A DNA stretch of 46,863 nt from a virus, in the IMG/VR virus record IMGVR_UViG_3300045964_000079, positions 1 to 46,863 of that record. One strand, given 5' to 3'. Shown in pieces: positions 1 through 9,693 of this stretch. Positions within the stretch are counted from its first letter, which is position 1, and every line of letters starts with the position of its first letter. The notes under the pieces are model-generated. The model was given only the letters and a program-made list of their open reading frames with translations. It was not told the DNA's origin and made no database searches. The position numbers and the translations under genes are program-made.

Positions 1-1686
1 AAGTACGCGGAGGGCCGCTGCCAGCGGTGGACGCTCAACCAGGACTGGTCTATCGACATCGAGGCGACGCCGACCACCAACCACATGTATGACCTCACCT
101 ACGGCGACAAGCCCGACGATGTGATGGCGCCGCCGATCATCCTGGAGCGGCTCCAATCGATCTCGGGCCTGACCTGGATGCCCAACGAGGTGGGCCCCTG
201 GCCGGGGGATCCGCTCTACCCGGACGGCAAGGCCAGGACGTTCGATGTCTGGCAGGACTACAACATCAGCCGGGACGGCGCCTGGGAGGCGGCGCTCTGG
301 GTGGCGGGGAAGATGCCCATCAACCAGTACACCGAGGGGAACCAGCCCCGGATCGTGGGGGCTCAGCTCAAGCCGGGAGGGACGCTCACCGGCCCCATGA
401 CGGTGTACGCGGCCGTCACCCAGCCCTCTTTCCAGACCCCGCTCCCTCCTTCCAATCTGGTGGGGCTCTGGATCCCCCAGGGGCTCGCCAACCAGCGGGT
501 GGAGCTGAGTATCGCGCTCTCGCCCGATGCGGGCAGCAGGGGGGATCTCTGGGCTGGTACCGACCGCCGTACGATCGGGCTCCAAGAGATCGATATCGAT
601 CTGTCCGGGGCGGTGAGCGTACCCGGCCCGATCCACCCCATGACCGAGGGGCTCCCGGAGGCCGCGGCGCGTAAGATCGCCATCGCCGCCAAACAGGTGT
701 GGCACTCCGGGGTGGCGGGAGTCCTGGTGACGGAGGTGATCGCGCCGAACAAGATCCGCGCCGCCGATTTCGTGGGATCGACGGACAGCTGGATCGGCCG
801 ACCGCTCTCCGCGCTCGCGGACCAGTCGGACGGCGCGGCGCCACTGTGGAACTTCAGCGTCACCGCGTTCGATTCAGCGACCGGGGAGCTGACGGTGACG
901 CCGGATTGCGTCCGGGGCACGGGGCCAGCCGATTCGGTGGAGGCGGGGGATGTCCTGATCGTCCGCTCGCTCGCGGTGTCCAGGACCGCCACCACCGTCA
1001 CCGATCCCATGTGGGACAACTCGGTCGGGCGCAACCAGTTCGGGGTAGCGGGCCTGCGGCCCGACGAGGAGATCGGACGAATCTACCGCGTCCTGTTCGG
1101 GACCGGCGCCGGTCAGTTCCGGCCCATCGTGGACAACGATGCCACCACCATCACGGTGAGTCCGCCGTTCTACCCTCCGCTCGGCCCCGATTCGGTGGGG
1201 ATCGTGGAAGCGGCCGATTGGGTCTACACCGCGCGGACCAGCGACCTCGATGCGCCGCTCCCGCTCCGCGCCGAGATCCGGATGCGCGTCGACAACCTCA
1301 GAGATCGCGTGGCGCTGGTGGGCGGTTTCCTGGTGGACGATCAGGACCGGCTGAGCGCGGAGCTGGTGGCGCCCATGCGCGAGATTTACGTGTTCGGCCA
1401 GCCGCCGACCGTCCGCGAGATCGGACCCGCGCGGCTCGATCCCGCGACCACCGCAGCGTGGGCGAGCGCGGCTACCGACCACACCATCCGCGCCGATACC
1501 TCCGCCAACGACGTGGACCTCCAGCTCCTCCCGCTCTATGCCTATCAGGGCCGCACGCTGATACTGACCAACGACAATGGCCCCAACAACTTCAACGTGA
1601 CGTGCGCGGCGGGCGAGTTTCTGTTTGACGGGGAAAGCTCGATCTCGATTGAGCCGATGGAAACCGTGAGGGTGACAGCGGGGTAA
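1..1686 (+). CDS. Virion structural protein, probably tail or baseplate (5' partial)
   Basis: The reading frame is open from the first base, so the true start lies upstream of the window; the first internal ATG is at 85. The 561 visible codons contain no catalytic motif that I recognise. Alternating short beta-prone stretches with many W, P and G residues, and a C-terminal segment (GRTLILTNDN, then FLFDGESSIS) resembling the tip of tail or baseplate proteins, suggest a structural role. It ends one base before a long fibre gene, so the two are probably co-transcribed. The function is inferred mainly from position. Confidence 0.6.
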   Translation, partial: KYAEGRCQRWTLNQDWSIDIEATPTTNHMYDLTYGDKPDDVMAPPIILERLQSISGLTWMPNEVGPWPGDPLYPDGKARTFDVWQDYNISRDGAWEAALWVAGKMPINQYTEGNQPRIVGAQLKPGGTLTGPMTVYAAVTQPSFQTPLPPSNLVGLWIPQGLANQRVELSIALSPDAGSRGDLWAGTDRRTIGLQEIDIDLSGAVSVPGPIHPMTEGLPEAAARKIAIAAKQVWHSGVAGVLVTEVIAPNKIRAADFVGSTDSWIGRPLSALADQSDGAAPLWNFSVTAFDSATGELTVTPDCVRGTGPADSVEAGDVLIVRSLAVSRTATTVTDPMWDNSVGRNQFGVAGLRPDEEIGRIYRVLFGTGAGQFRPIVDNDATTITVSPPFYPPLGPDSVGIVEAADWVYTARTSDLDAPLPLRAEIRMRVDNLRDRVALVGGFLVDDQDRLSAELVAPMREIYVFGQPPTVREIGPARLDPATTAAWASAATDHTIRADTSANDVDLQLLPLYAYQGRTLILTNDNGPNNFNVTCAAGEFLFDGESSISIEPMETVRVTAG

Positions 1687-1687
1687 T

Positions 1688-4600
1688 ATGGCGACCACCA
1701 AACTCGGCACCTGGATCTACGAGCGCGGAAGCCCCAGCGGGACCACCGGAGGCGGGGCCGGGGAAGAGCCGCCGCCGGTCATCGGCCTCGATAGCTCCGT
1801 CGAGGAGAAGGAGGACGGGCAGATCGAGGTGGCGATCCACTGGACGAAAAACCCATCCGCCACCGCTGAGAACTTTACCGGCGTGAAGGTGTACCTGGAA
1901 GATCCGGATGTCAGCGAGAAGGCGACGGCGCCCCTCGATGACACGGTGACCTTCGGCCAGCGCGGAACCACGGGAACGCCGACCAGCGTGGTGTCCGGAA
2001 CGTGGCAACCGATCCCCAAGACGGAGAGCACCAAATCCCCAGCCGTCCTGCTCATCCCCGGCAAAGCGGTCTGGCGTCCGATCCGCGTCTATCTGCTTTC
2101 CTACCATCGAAGCAAGGTAGCGAAATTCGTCCGCGCCAATCTGGCGAACCCGACTCCCAATCTCCGCATCGGCATCAGCGCGGCGCGGAACATCCTCGTC
2201 AGCGGCATGGAGAACACGTGGCTGATCGAGCATCCGCAGGCGATCCCGGTCACCGATTTCGACAATTCAGCCTATGGCCCGATCTACCGGCTCGATTTCG
2301 ATTTCGACGCCACCTACGAGGGACACCCGTACGACTCCCTCCCGCTTCCTCCCGGCCTGAAGAAATTCGCGGGCGTGCAGATCACCTACGAGCGCCCGAA
2401 CGGCGACCGGAGCCAAGGCCCGTACCTGGACATCAACAAACCGGAGGAGTGGCACTCCTCCTTCGTCGCCATCGCGGCCACGGAGCGGTACAAGTGCTGG
2501 TTCGTCAGCAAGGACATCGAAGGGAACCTGAACACGATCAAGGACGTGACGCCGTCGGTGGACGTGGAGGTCATCTACCCGCCGACTGGTCAGGGGCCGA
2601 CGCCGGATGTCAAGAGCTTCCTCCTCGCCAACAAGCGCCACGCGACCATGATCGACGGCACGCTCTACGCTTTGGCGGATGCGTCTTGGACGCCGCCCGA
2701 CAGTACGCGCTACAAGGGAGTCACCATCTACCGCGTCGGCGTCGATCCCCCGGTCCTGATGGGCAGCTTCCCGTATCCAGCGAAGGCCGCGACGATCCAG
2801 ATCAATACGCTCCCCAATACCTCGGAGACGTGGACGTTTGCAGCCATCGCCTACAACTATGACGGCACGCTCTCCGCAGATCCCTCCAAGTATCCGTGGA
2901 CCGGCCTTCCGGAAGCGACTCGCGTGCCCATCCAAACATGGGTCGTCGGCCCGCCAGGTCCTGGCGGATCGGGCCAGGAGTTCACGCCTCTAGGGACTGC
3001 CGGGACCGTCACCACGGAGCAGCAACTCAACTCCGATGGCATCGTGATGATGCGCCACAAGATCGTCGGCTGGGGCAACCCTACGGAGAATACCTTCGGC
3101 GGGATGAGCATCGCGCGGGTGCATGGCGGCGACATCGCCAACGCGACGTGGTGGGACGCGCCGAAGAACGCGACGAGTTACACGACCGAATGGGAACCAG
3201 CGCCTGCGGCGCGGACGTGGGATTTCTACTTCGTCAGCCGCTCGATGGACGGCAAGCGCAACTCGATCCAGGGGAACACGCCGAAGTACACGCACCCGTT
3301 CACTCCGATGGCGGGCGACGTAATCGTGACGCGGCTCCCCAAGGACTGGTTCGATGAGACGGAGTTTGAGTGGCCCGCTGATGGGAAGTTCCAAGCGGAG
3401 CGGTTCGTCGCCAAGAAGATCTACGTGGGAAGCATCCTCCGTGTCGGCGGCGGCACGCAAACGGGCATCACCAAACCCGACTTCGGCGGATTTGAGAACG
3501 GCCAGATCGCGGTGTACAACTCCAGCAACGTGCTGCGCGGCTGGATCGGGGAGCAACGATCACAGACCACGCCCGATCAGCCCACCAATCCGCATACGGT
3601 GCATGGCGCGTGGTTCAGCGAACTGTACATCGGCGGCGGCTCTCCGGTGAACGCGCCCATCTACGCGACCAATTCCGGCGTGGTGATCGTCGGCGGTTTC
3701 GAGTTCGTCCAGGGCCAGCCCTACGCGCCGTACATCTCGATCCGGCGCAATACCGGCATCGAGGTGGGGCGCATCGGCGCCAGGATCTCGCGCAATACGG
3801 ACGGCTCGACGTTGGTCCCGAACAACGATCCCGCCGACATCGCGGGCGCGTGGTTCACGGAGTTTGCGGTCGGCGGGCAGAGCCTTGCGGACTGGCGCAT
3901 CCTCTCGCGGCGGGACGCATCGAATCCCTCCACGGGCGCGGATCTGGTGAACATCCGGAACATCAACAAGTTCACCATCGACTACCTCCAGAACTACCCG
4001 AACGGCTCCTACCCGAACAACGAGCCGGTCCACCTGGAGTTCGGCTACGACGCCTTCATGGTGGACTCGACAACTCCCGGCGCGTGGAAGTTTCCCGGCC
4101 TCAAGATCAACCGGACGAACACCACGCACGGCTCGATGCTCTTCACCCGTGGGCTGGTGCTCTACGGGCCGAACAGTTTGCGGAAAGCATCGCTGGTTTC
4201 ATGGAACGGCGAACAGACCGGGAACCCGGACACCGCAACCAAATGGTGGGGCGAACTGGCGCTCTATAACGGAGCGGGCGACGGCCTCGTCCTGCTCTCG
4301 GCGGGCGTCTCGGATGGAACCGCCGGCGTTCCCGGCAATGCCTACAATGCTTCCTTCTTCCGGCTGCTCGATGAGCAGCGGAACATCAACTTCTCGGTCG
4401 ATCAGCGAGGCAACGTCTTCTGTCGCGGCGGGCTAACGGTGACTGGCAATCTGAGCGTCACGGGATCGTTTACCCCTTCCTCGATATCCACCGGAGCGAT
4501 CACTTGCACCAGCCTCGCCGCTGGAGCAGGCGCGATCACGGGCGGCTCGTTGAACGTCGGCGCCGGGAACGTGGCGTGCGGCGGCGTCACCTCCAGCGGC

Positions 4601-4951
4601 GCGATGTCTGCGACCAGCTTCAACGGGCCGCTCAACGGGAATGTCAACGGCAACGTGACCGGGAACCTGACCGGCAACGTCAGCGGCGCGGCCACGCTCT
4701 CAGCGACCGGCGGGATCACTGGCGATCACTTCTCGACGACCAGCTACAACGTCATCAACTCCAACGGCCAGTTCATCGGGAAGGGGGTGGATGTCCAGGG
4801 CGAAGGCGTCAACTGCGGCGGCGTGAACATATATCGCTACCCGTATCAGTGGTACGGCGTCGGCTACGATTCCTTCCCGCTTCAGGATGGGCGCACGGTT
4901 CATGTCAGGGGCGGCGTCATCGTCAAGATCGGGGATGCAACTCCCCCGTAA
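1688..4951 (+). CDS. Large tail fibre protein (1087 aa)
   Basis: The N-terminal 400 residues look like repeated beta-sandwich (fibronectin III-like) modules. A short collagen-like PPGPGG stretch follows near residue 425. The middle holds repeats of the type GAWFxEhxhGG (near residues 640 and 720). The C-terminal 170 residues are rich in G, N, S and T, with tandem GNVNGNVTGNLTGNVSG and GNLSVTGSFTPSS motifs typical of trimeric phage fibres. These features, the length and the flanking structural genes support an adhesin or fibre role. The ATG lies one base after the upstream stop, and the Shine-Dalgarno is weak (GGGG). The receptor cannot be told. Confidence 0.75.
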   Translation: MATTKLGTWIYERGSPSGTTGGGAGEEPPPVIGLDSSVEEKEDGQIEVAIHWTKNPSATAENFTGVKVYLEDPDVSEKATAPLDDTVTFGQRGTTGTPTSVVSGTWQPIPKTESTKSPAVLLIPGKAVWRPIRVYLLSYHRSKVAKFVRANLANPTPNLRIGISAARNILVSGMENTWLIEHPQAIPVTDFDNSAYGPIYRLDFDFDATYEGHPYDSLPLPPGLKKFAGVQITYERPNGDRSQGPYLDINKPEEWHSSFVAIAATERYKCWFVSKDIEGNLNTIKDVTPSVDVEVIYPPTGQGPTPDVKSFLLANKRHATMIDGTLYALADASWTPPDSTRYKGVTIYRVGVDPPVLMGSFPYPAKAATIQINTLPNTSETWTFAAIAYNYDGTLSADPSKYPWTGLPEATRVPIQTWVVGPPGPGGSGQEFTPLGTAGTVTTEQQLNSDGIVMMRHKIVGWGNPTENTFGGMSIARVHGGDIANATWWDAPKNATSYTTEWEPAPAARTWDFYFVSRSMDGKRNSIQGNTPKYTHPFTPMAGDVIVTRLPKDWFDETEFEWPADGKFQAERFVAKKIYVGSILRVGGGTQTGITKPDFGGFENGQIAVYNSSNVLRGWIGEQRSQTTPDQPTNPHTVHGAWFSELYIGGGSPVNAPIYATNSGVVIVGGFEFVQGQPYAPYISIRRNTGIEVGRIGARISRNTDGSTLVPNNDPADIAGAWFTEFAVGGQSLADWRILSRRDASNPSTGADLVNIRNINKFTIDYLQNYPNGSYPNNEPVHLEFGYDAFMVDSTTPGAWKFPGLKINRTNTTHGSMLFTRGLVLYGPNSLRKASLVSWNGEQTGNPDTATKWWGELALYNGAGDGLVLLSAGVSDGTAGVPGNAYNASFFRLLDEQRNINFSVDQRGNVFCRGGLTVTGNLSVTGSFTPSSISTGAITCTSLAAGAGAITGGSLNVGAGNVACGGVTSSGAMSATSFNGPLNGNVNGNVTGNLTGNVSGAATLSATGGITGDHFSTTSYNVINSNGQFIGKGVDVQGEGVNCGGVNIYRYPYQWYGVGYDSFPLQDGRTVHVRGGVIVKIGDATPP

Positions 4952-4968
4952 ACCAACAAGGAGCAACC

Positions 4969-5286
4969 ATGCAGAAAGCATTTTCGCTACAACCGGAAGA
5001 AGCGCAGCACGCGAGACAGTTGGAGGAGGAGCAGCGGAATCTCCTCGCCCAACTCGGCTCGATGACGCTGCAAAAGAAAGCCATCAACAAGCGGCTCCCC
5101 CAGATCGAGGAGGAGCAACGGAAGCTCGTCCGCTCCGCAGTGGGCCGTTGCGGCGTCGAGCAATTCAGCGCGGCCCGTATCGACGGGACGAATCTCCTGA
5201 TCGAGATTCCGGACGCGCCACCCGCGCCCCTGATGCCCATCGACGGCGGCAAGCCGAACGGTAGCGCGGCGAACATCGAAAACTAA
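4969..5286 (+). CDS. Small coiled-coil virion protein between fibre genes
   Basis: A 105-residue protein with ATG at 4969 after AAGGAG. Residues 8-60 are rich in Q, E, L and K (QARQLEEEQRNLLAQLG) and probably form a coiled coil; the C-terminus is proline-rich. I do not recognise the family. Its place between two fibre genes suggests a fibre accessory, assembly chaperone or linker, but only context supports this. Confidence 0.6.
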   Translation: MQKAFSLQPEEAQHARQLEEEQRNLLAQLGSMTLQKKAINKRLPQIEEEQRKLVRSAVGRCGVEQFSAARIDGTNLLIEIPDAPPAPLMPIDGGKPNGSAANIEN

Positions 5287-5298
5287 CGGAGGTCCATC

Positions 5299-8200
5299 AT
5301 GGCGGGCTGGCTGAGTCGGATCAACATCACCCAGGACGATTACCTCAATGCGGACATGTTGAATTTTTTGGGTATCGATGTCCGTAACTGGGGCGGCGAT
5401 GTCAACGGCGGCGGCTTTCAATTGACCAACGTCCGGATCACTGGAGCCGTCAGTTCGACCTACAGCCCGTCGCCCCTCAACGTCACGCAGACGAGCGGCG
5501 GCGGCAACGTCGCCGTCACGCAGTACAGCACGGCCTATACCGGGGAGCCGCCCGCCCCGGCCCCCGTCGCCCGCTGGACGGTGGGTAAGGACGGCACGAC
5601 GGAGAGCGGATTCAACGCAGGCAGCAACTTCGCCATCGTTCGCTACCAGGACAACGGCACGCCGTTCGCTGGGACGCCGCTCTCCATCGAGCGATCCACC
5701 GGCATCATCTCGATGGGGCAACAACTCTGGACGGCCAACGTCAACGGCGGCGGCAAGACGCTCTCCAACGTGGTGATCCCCGGCATGCTCTCCGATCCCA
5801 CCACAAGCAAGGGCGACATCGTGGCGCGAGGAGCTTCGGCTCTGGAGCGGGTGGCGGTCGGCCAGAACGATTACGTCCTGGTCGCGGACTCCACGCAATC
5901 GAGCGGCGTCAAATGGGCGCCAAACACAGGGGCGGTATCCTCAGTCTTTGGCAGGGTCGGCGCTATCGTGGCGACCGCTGGCGACTACACGGCGGCGAAG
6001 GTGACCAACGCCGTCGATAGCTCCGCTTCTTATGCGGACCCGATCTGGATCACCAGCCTCAACTGGTCGAAGGTCACCGGAGCGCCCGCATTCGCTCTGG
6101 CCTCGCGCAACGTCTTCGCCGGGGCGGGTATGAGCGGCGGCGGGCCGTTGTCGGCGGACGTGACGCTCAACGCACTGGTGACCTCGGTCTTCGGGCGCAC
6201 GGGCGCCGTGGTGCTGACGCCCGCCGATGTCTCGGGCGCGGGCGGCGTTCCCTCGACGCGGCAAGTCATCGCCGGTTCCGGCATGACGGGCGGCGGCGCT
6301 CTCTCAGCCGACGTGACGCTCAATGCGGCAGTTCAATCGGTCTTCGGGCGCACCGGGGCCATCGCTCTTACCGGCACGGATGTCAGCAGCGCGGGCGGCG
6401 TTCTCCAGACGCGCACGCTCAACGCCGGGACGGGACTCACGGGCGGCGGTGACCTCTCGGCCAACCGCACCTTCGCCGTGGTCGATGATACGAGCGTCCA
6501 GAAAATGCGCGTCTCCAAGGACACCGGCCTCATCGGGACGCGCCGCGAGATCAACTTCATCCAGGGCAGCAATATCGTTCTCAGCATCAACGACATTCCC
6601 GGCAGCAACCGGGTGGACGTGGCAATCGCCGCTCTCGGCGGAACCAATCCCGGCCCCATCGATCCCACTACGACCAAGGGAGACATGATCGTCCGCTCCG
6701 CGAATCTGCCGTCAGGCGCACTGGTGCGGCTCCCGGTAGGACTCGCGGGCGAGGTGCTGACCACGGACCTCGACCAGCCGCTCGGCGTCATCTGGAAAGC
6801 AGCGCCAACCGGCCAGCCGCAGACGCCGTGGCTGAGTGATATCTACGGCGGCGGTCACAACCTCTACGATGTCGCCTCGATCACCGCGACCGGCCTCATC
6901 AAATCGACCACGAGCGGCATCGGCTATCCGGACGGCACGACGCAGATGACTGCTGGAGTTCTACCGACCGTCCAGGTTCTCGCGGGCGCTGGCATGACGG
7001 GCGGCGGCGCTCTCTCAGGCGACGTGACACTGAACGCCAAGGTGACCAGCGTCCAAGGCCGCATCGGTGACGTGACGCTCACCGCAGAGGACATCGCCAG
7101 TAGCGGCGGCGTGCCTTCCACGCGCCGGGTAAACGCTGGCACGGGCATGACGGGCGGCGGGCCGCTCTCGGCGGATGTCACCCTCAACGCTGACGTGATC
7201 AGCGTCTTCGGGCGCACCGGAGCCGTGGTGCTCACCGCTGGCGACGTTTCCGGAGTCGGCGGCATGATCGATCCGATGAACACCAAGGGCGATCTGATCG
7301 TGCGCTCCGCGTCGGCAAGCTCCCGGCTTCCGGTGGGAACGAATGGACAAGTGCTCTCCGCTGACTCGACGCAGACGCTGGGTGTGAAGTGGGTGACATC
7401 CGCGGGCCAGACGCCATGGACGAGCGATATCGATGCGGCTGGATACAAACTGTTGAGGCTGGGCACAGCTTCTCAAGTTGGCTTATTGACCGGATCGGCG
7501 CGGCAGTACTTCCATGCCCATGCCGGGGGTTGCGCCCTTGAAATGTGGAAGGATCAGACACCTACCAAGGCCGTCAATATCGGAATGAGCAGTTCGCCCA
7601 GTGGCCTCACCAATGACATGATCTTCTCCACATTCGATGGAACAACATGGTATGACCGGATGCGGATCACCAATGCAGGCAACGTGGGGATCGGGACGAC
7701 ATCTCCCGGCGCACCGCTACACGTTGTATCTTCTGCGACACCCTCGGCATCCGGTCAAGAAGTGCTACGGCTAGCAGCGACTCATGACGGTGGAATAGTT
7801 GGCAGTGGCTCACGGATTAATTTCTATGCAGCCGCGACGTTAGCAGCGCAAATCGCTTCTGTAACGGAAGGGGCGGGCGCCATTGGTTTGTCATTCCGCC
7901 CGTACTCCAACGGAACTTTGCCAGACGCGCTACACATTACGACTAGCGGCAACATAGGGATAGGCCGACCTGACCCTCAAGGAACCCTCGATATTTACAA
8001 GCCTCTGGGCGAGGTCCGCATTACCTCCACGTCAGCAGGAAATTACGTTCGTCAGTGGATGTTTAACACGGAGAATCAGATACAGTTAGCCATCGAGCCA
8101 GCGTCGGGAGGCGTGTGCGTGAGCGGAACATTGGGTGGCGCCGCAGTTCTTTCCAGCGTCATTGCCGGGAAGGCATTGCACTTCGCTGTTGGCAACGGCA

Positions 8201-8964
8201 CTCGCATGACGGTTGCCAGTGATGGAAATATTGGGATTGGACTAAATAATCCGCAATACCTACTACACGTTAAATCGTCAGCTAGCGCCGTAGCGATCAC
8301 CAGCGAGAACACTGCGGCTGGAGGCTTCGCGCAATTCCGCATCGTCTCCAATTCCAGAGCTTATCAGTTGTCCGTAGGTGGCAGCACTTCGGGATGGAGC
8401 GGGAACTTCTACCTCTACGACGAAACAGCGGGCGCGGCCCGCTTCCTGATGAATAGCGGCGGTCAACTCGGAATTGGGACTATTGGGCCGACGGCCAAGC
8501 TGCATGTTGTTGGCGACGTAAAAGTTGGCACACAAGGATATACAAATACGGTTGGCGATCTTGGGGTTTCTCGGGATAGCGCCCCTGGAACCGGGGCAGT
8601 CTTTTTCGGTAATGCTGGCGCGTACATCTACTATGATGGATCGAAGTTTCTCTTCAACCCTGGATCTAGCAATCTGAGCGGCGGCGTCACGGTGCAGACA
8701 TCCCCCTCGCGTGCAGTGAGTACGACGTATCAGAACACGACGGGTAAACCGATGATGGTGACGGTTACGCTGTCGATGGCTGCTGGCACTAGTGCGCCAG
8801 TTGTGTGCGATTCCAGCAGTTCGCCAAGCACGGTGGTGGCATATCCTGCTGCAAGCACCGTAGCTCCGTGGGTGCCGGTGACGTTTTGGGTTTTGCCGAA
8901 TTACTACTATCGAGTCAACATAAACGGAGCAGTTTCGGTGGCATATTGGGCCGAATGGTATTAA
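5299..8964 (+). CDS. Giant repeat-containing tail fibre (1221 aa)
   Basis: The start follows a strong GGAGG. Residues 1-210 form an N-terminal region. Residues 213-700 hold about five copies of a module with VFGRTGAVVLTxxDVS and GxGMTGGGxLSADVTLN, interleaved with three copies of a KGDhIVRSA...LPVG...GVxWxx module. From about residue 715 the protein has repeated GNVGIGTTSPxxxLHV-type elements, common in fibre and chaperone-type tail proteins. The end (VPVTFWVLPNYYYRVN) shows no obvious peptidase S74 chaperone motif. Base composition drops sharply in the last 1.5 kb: 46/60 G+C at 6181-6240 but 22/60 at 8221-8280. This suggests that the receptor-binding tip was acquired by recombination. Confidence 0.8.
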   Translation: MAGWLSRINITQDDYLNADMLNFLGIDVRNWGGDVNGGGFQLTNVRITGAVSSTYSPSPLNVTQTSGGGNVAVTQYSTAYTGEPPAPAPVARWTVGKDGTTESGFNAGSNFAIVRYQDNGTPFAGTPLSIERSTGIISMGQQLWTANVNGGGKTLSNVVIPGMLSDPTTSKGDIVARGASALERVAVGQNDYVLVADSTQSSGVKWAPNTGAVSSVFGRVGAIVATAGDYTAAKVTNAVDSSASYADPIWITSLNWSKVTGAPAFALASRNVFAGAGMSGGGPLSADVTLNALVTSVFGRTGAVVLTPADVSGAGGVPSTRQVIAGSGMTGGGALSADVTLNAAVQSVFGRTGAIALTGTDVSSAGGVLQTRTLNAGTGLTGGGDLSANRTFAVVDDTSVQKMRVSKDTGLIGTRREINFIQGSNIVLSINDIPGSNRVDVAIAALGGTNPGPIDPTTTKGDMIVRSANLPSGALVRLPVGLAGEVLTTDLDQPLGVIWKAAPTGQPQTPWLSDIYGGGHNLYDVASITATGLIKSTTSGIGYPDGTTQMTAGVLPTVQVLAGAGMTGGGALSGDVTLNAKVTSVQGRIGDVTLTAEDIASSGGVPSTRRVNAGTGMTGGGPLSADVTLNADVISVFGRTGAVVLTAGDVSGVGGMIDPMNTKGDLIVRSASASSRLPVGTNGQVLSADSTQTLGVKWVTSAGQTPWTSDIDAAGYKLLRLGTASQVGLLTGSARQYFHAHAGGCALEMWKDQTPTKAVNIGMSSSPSGLTNDMIFSTFDGTTWYDRMRITNAGNVGIGTTSPGAPLHVVSSATPSASGQEVLRLAATHDGGIVGSGSRINFYAAATLAAQIASVTEGAGAIGLSFRPYSNGTLPDALHITTSGNIGIGRPDPQGTLDIYKPLGEVRITSTSAGNYVRQWMFNTENQIQLAIEPASGGVCVSGTLGGAAVLSSVIAGKALHFAVGNGTRMTVASDGNIGIGLNNPQYLLHVKSSASAVAITSENTAAGGFAQFRIVSNSRAYQLSVGGSTSGWSGNFYLYDETAGAARFLMNSGGQLGIGTIGPTAKLHVVGDVKVGTQGYTNTVGDLGVSRDSAPGTGAVFFGNAGAYIYYDGSKFLFNPGSSNLSGGVTVQTSPSRAVSTTYQNTTGKPMMVTVTLSMAAGTSAPVVCDSSSSPSTVVAYPAASTVAPWVPVTFWVLPNYYYRVNINGAVSVAYWAEWY
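5932..7260 (+). repeat. Tandem coding repeats in tail fibre
   Basis: About five degenerate copies of a roughly 150-bp unit encode VFGRTGAVVLT...GMTGGGxLSADVTLN modules, starting near 5941, 6187, 6340, 7050 and 7200. Copies of a second unit (KGDhIVRSA...LPVG) interrupt them. DNA identity between copies (for example TCTTCGGGCGCACxGGxGCC) is high enough to allow unequal recombination and changes of fibre length. Confidence 0.75.
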
Positions 8965-8974
8965 GGAGAAAATC

Positions 8975-9262
8975 ATGACCTATGAAGAAAGCTCTGCCCT
9001 GATGAACGACTTCCAGTTCAGGGGCCGGATCAAAGTGGCGGCGCTCAAATACGCCGACTACATCATGAATGAAGCGAACAACGTCCAGGGCCACAACAGC
9101 CGGGAAAATTGGGCGCGGCGCACATGGCAGATGCCGGAACAGGTAGCGACGGAGCTTCATCCGCCCGTGGTGATGGACGGCGCCGTGCAGAGCGCGGGCG
9201 CGGCGATCACGGACGCGGCGCTCCAGAGCGCCGTCGAAGGGGTCATCAACAAGATCGTCTGA
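8975..9262 (+). CDS. Hypothetical protein in tail region
   Basis: A 95-residue, mostly helical protein preceded by AAGGAG eight bases before the ATG. It has no recognised motif; the sequence is amphipathic (FRGRIKVAALKYADYIMNEA) with an alanine-rich C-terminal helix. It follows the large fibre gene by 10 bp, so it is probably a late-operon virion or fibre-assembly gene. The product is unknown. Confidence 0.6.
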   Translation: MTYEESSALMNDFQFRGRIKVAALKYADYIMNEANNVQGHNSRENWARRTWQMPEQVATELHPPVVMDGAVQSAGAAITDAALQSAVEGVINKIV

Positions 9263-9276
9263 CCGGGAGGATCACC

Positions 9277-9693
9277 ATGCCGCTCTCCAATCGATATGCC
9301 GCCATGTCGGAATACGCCCGCAGTCCCGTGGTGCGCGACCGGCTCTACGGCGGGCTGATGGCGTGGTCGGCGGGCCAGCTTGCCCAGCCGATCCCGGCCA
9401 ATCCGGATGACGAGTGGATCAGACGCCGCCTGATGGCGGAACGGATTCCCCAGACGCCGGATCACTTCACCCAAAGGCTGGCGCCCTACACGCTCCAGAC
9501 CGCCGACATCATCGACCATATCGCGGACCATCTCGCGCCGTTTCTGGAGACGGAGCGAGCCGACGCCGTCGAGACGCAAACCAACGCCGCGATCCAGGCC
9601 GCGATGCCGCACCTCGCGCAATCGGAGATCCCGATTCAACAGGTCGAGCAGTGGCGCATCGACCACAACTTTCCGGCGAATGGGAACAAGTAA
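9277..9693 (+). CDS. Hypothetical protein, last gene of tail operon
   Basis: A 138-residue soluble helical protein; the ATG at 9277 follows GGGAGG. No domain is recognised. It is the last rightward gene before the reverse-strand repressor, and the two coding regions overlap tail to tail by 58 bp. The gene therefore ends the late operon without a visible intergenic terminator. Confidence 0.6.
   Translation: MPLSNRYAAMSEYARSPVVRDRLYGGLMAWSAGQLAQPIPANPDDEWIRRRLMAERIPQTPDHFTQRLAPYTLQTADIIDHIADHLAPFLETERADAVETQTNAAIQAAMPHLAQSEIPIQQVEQWRIDHNFPANGNK

Noticed and set aside
363-1034. Reverse-strand frame opposite the first gene
   Set aside because: It is a shadow of the forward structural gene in high-GC sequence; no ribosome-binding site or motif.
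1592-2233. Reverse-strand frame spanning two fibre genes
   Set aside because: It crosses a gene junction on the other strand, is arginine/aspartate-rich and has no known motif.
6333-7466. Reverse-strand open frames inside the tail fibre
   Set aside because: They repeat with the forward-strand units (antisense copies) and lack Shine-Dalgarno sequences, as expected of shadows in GC-rich DNA.
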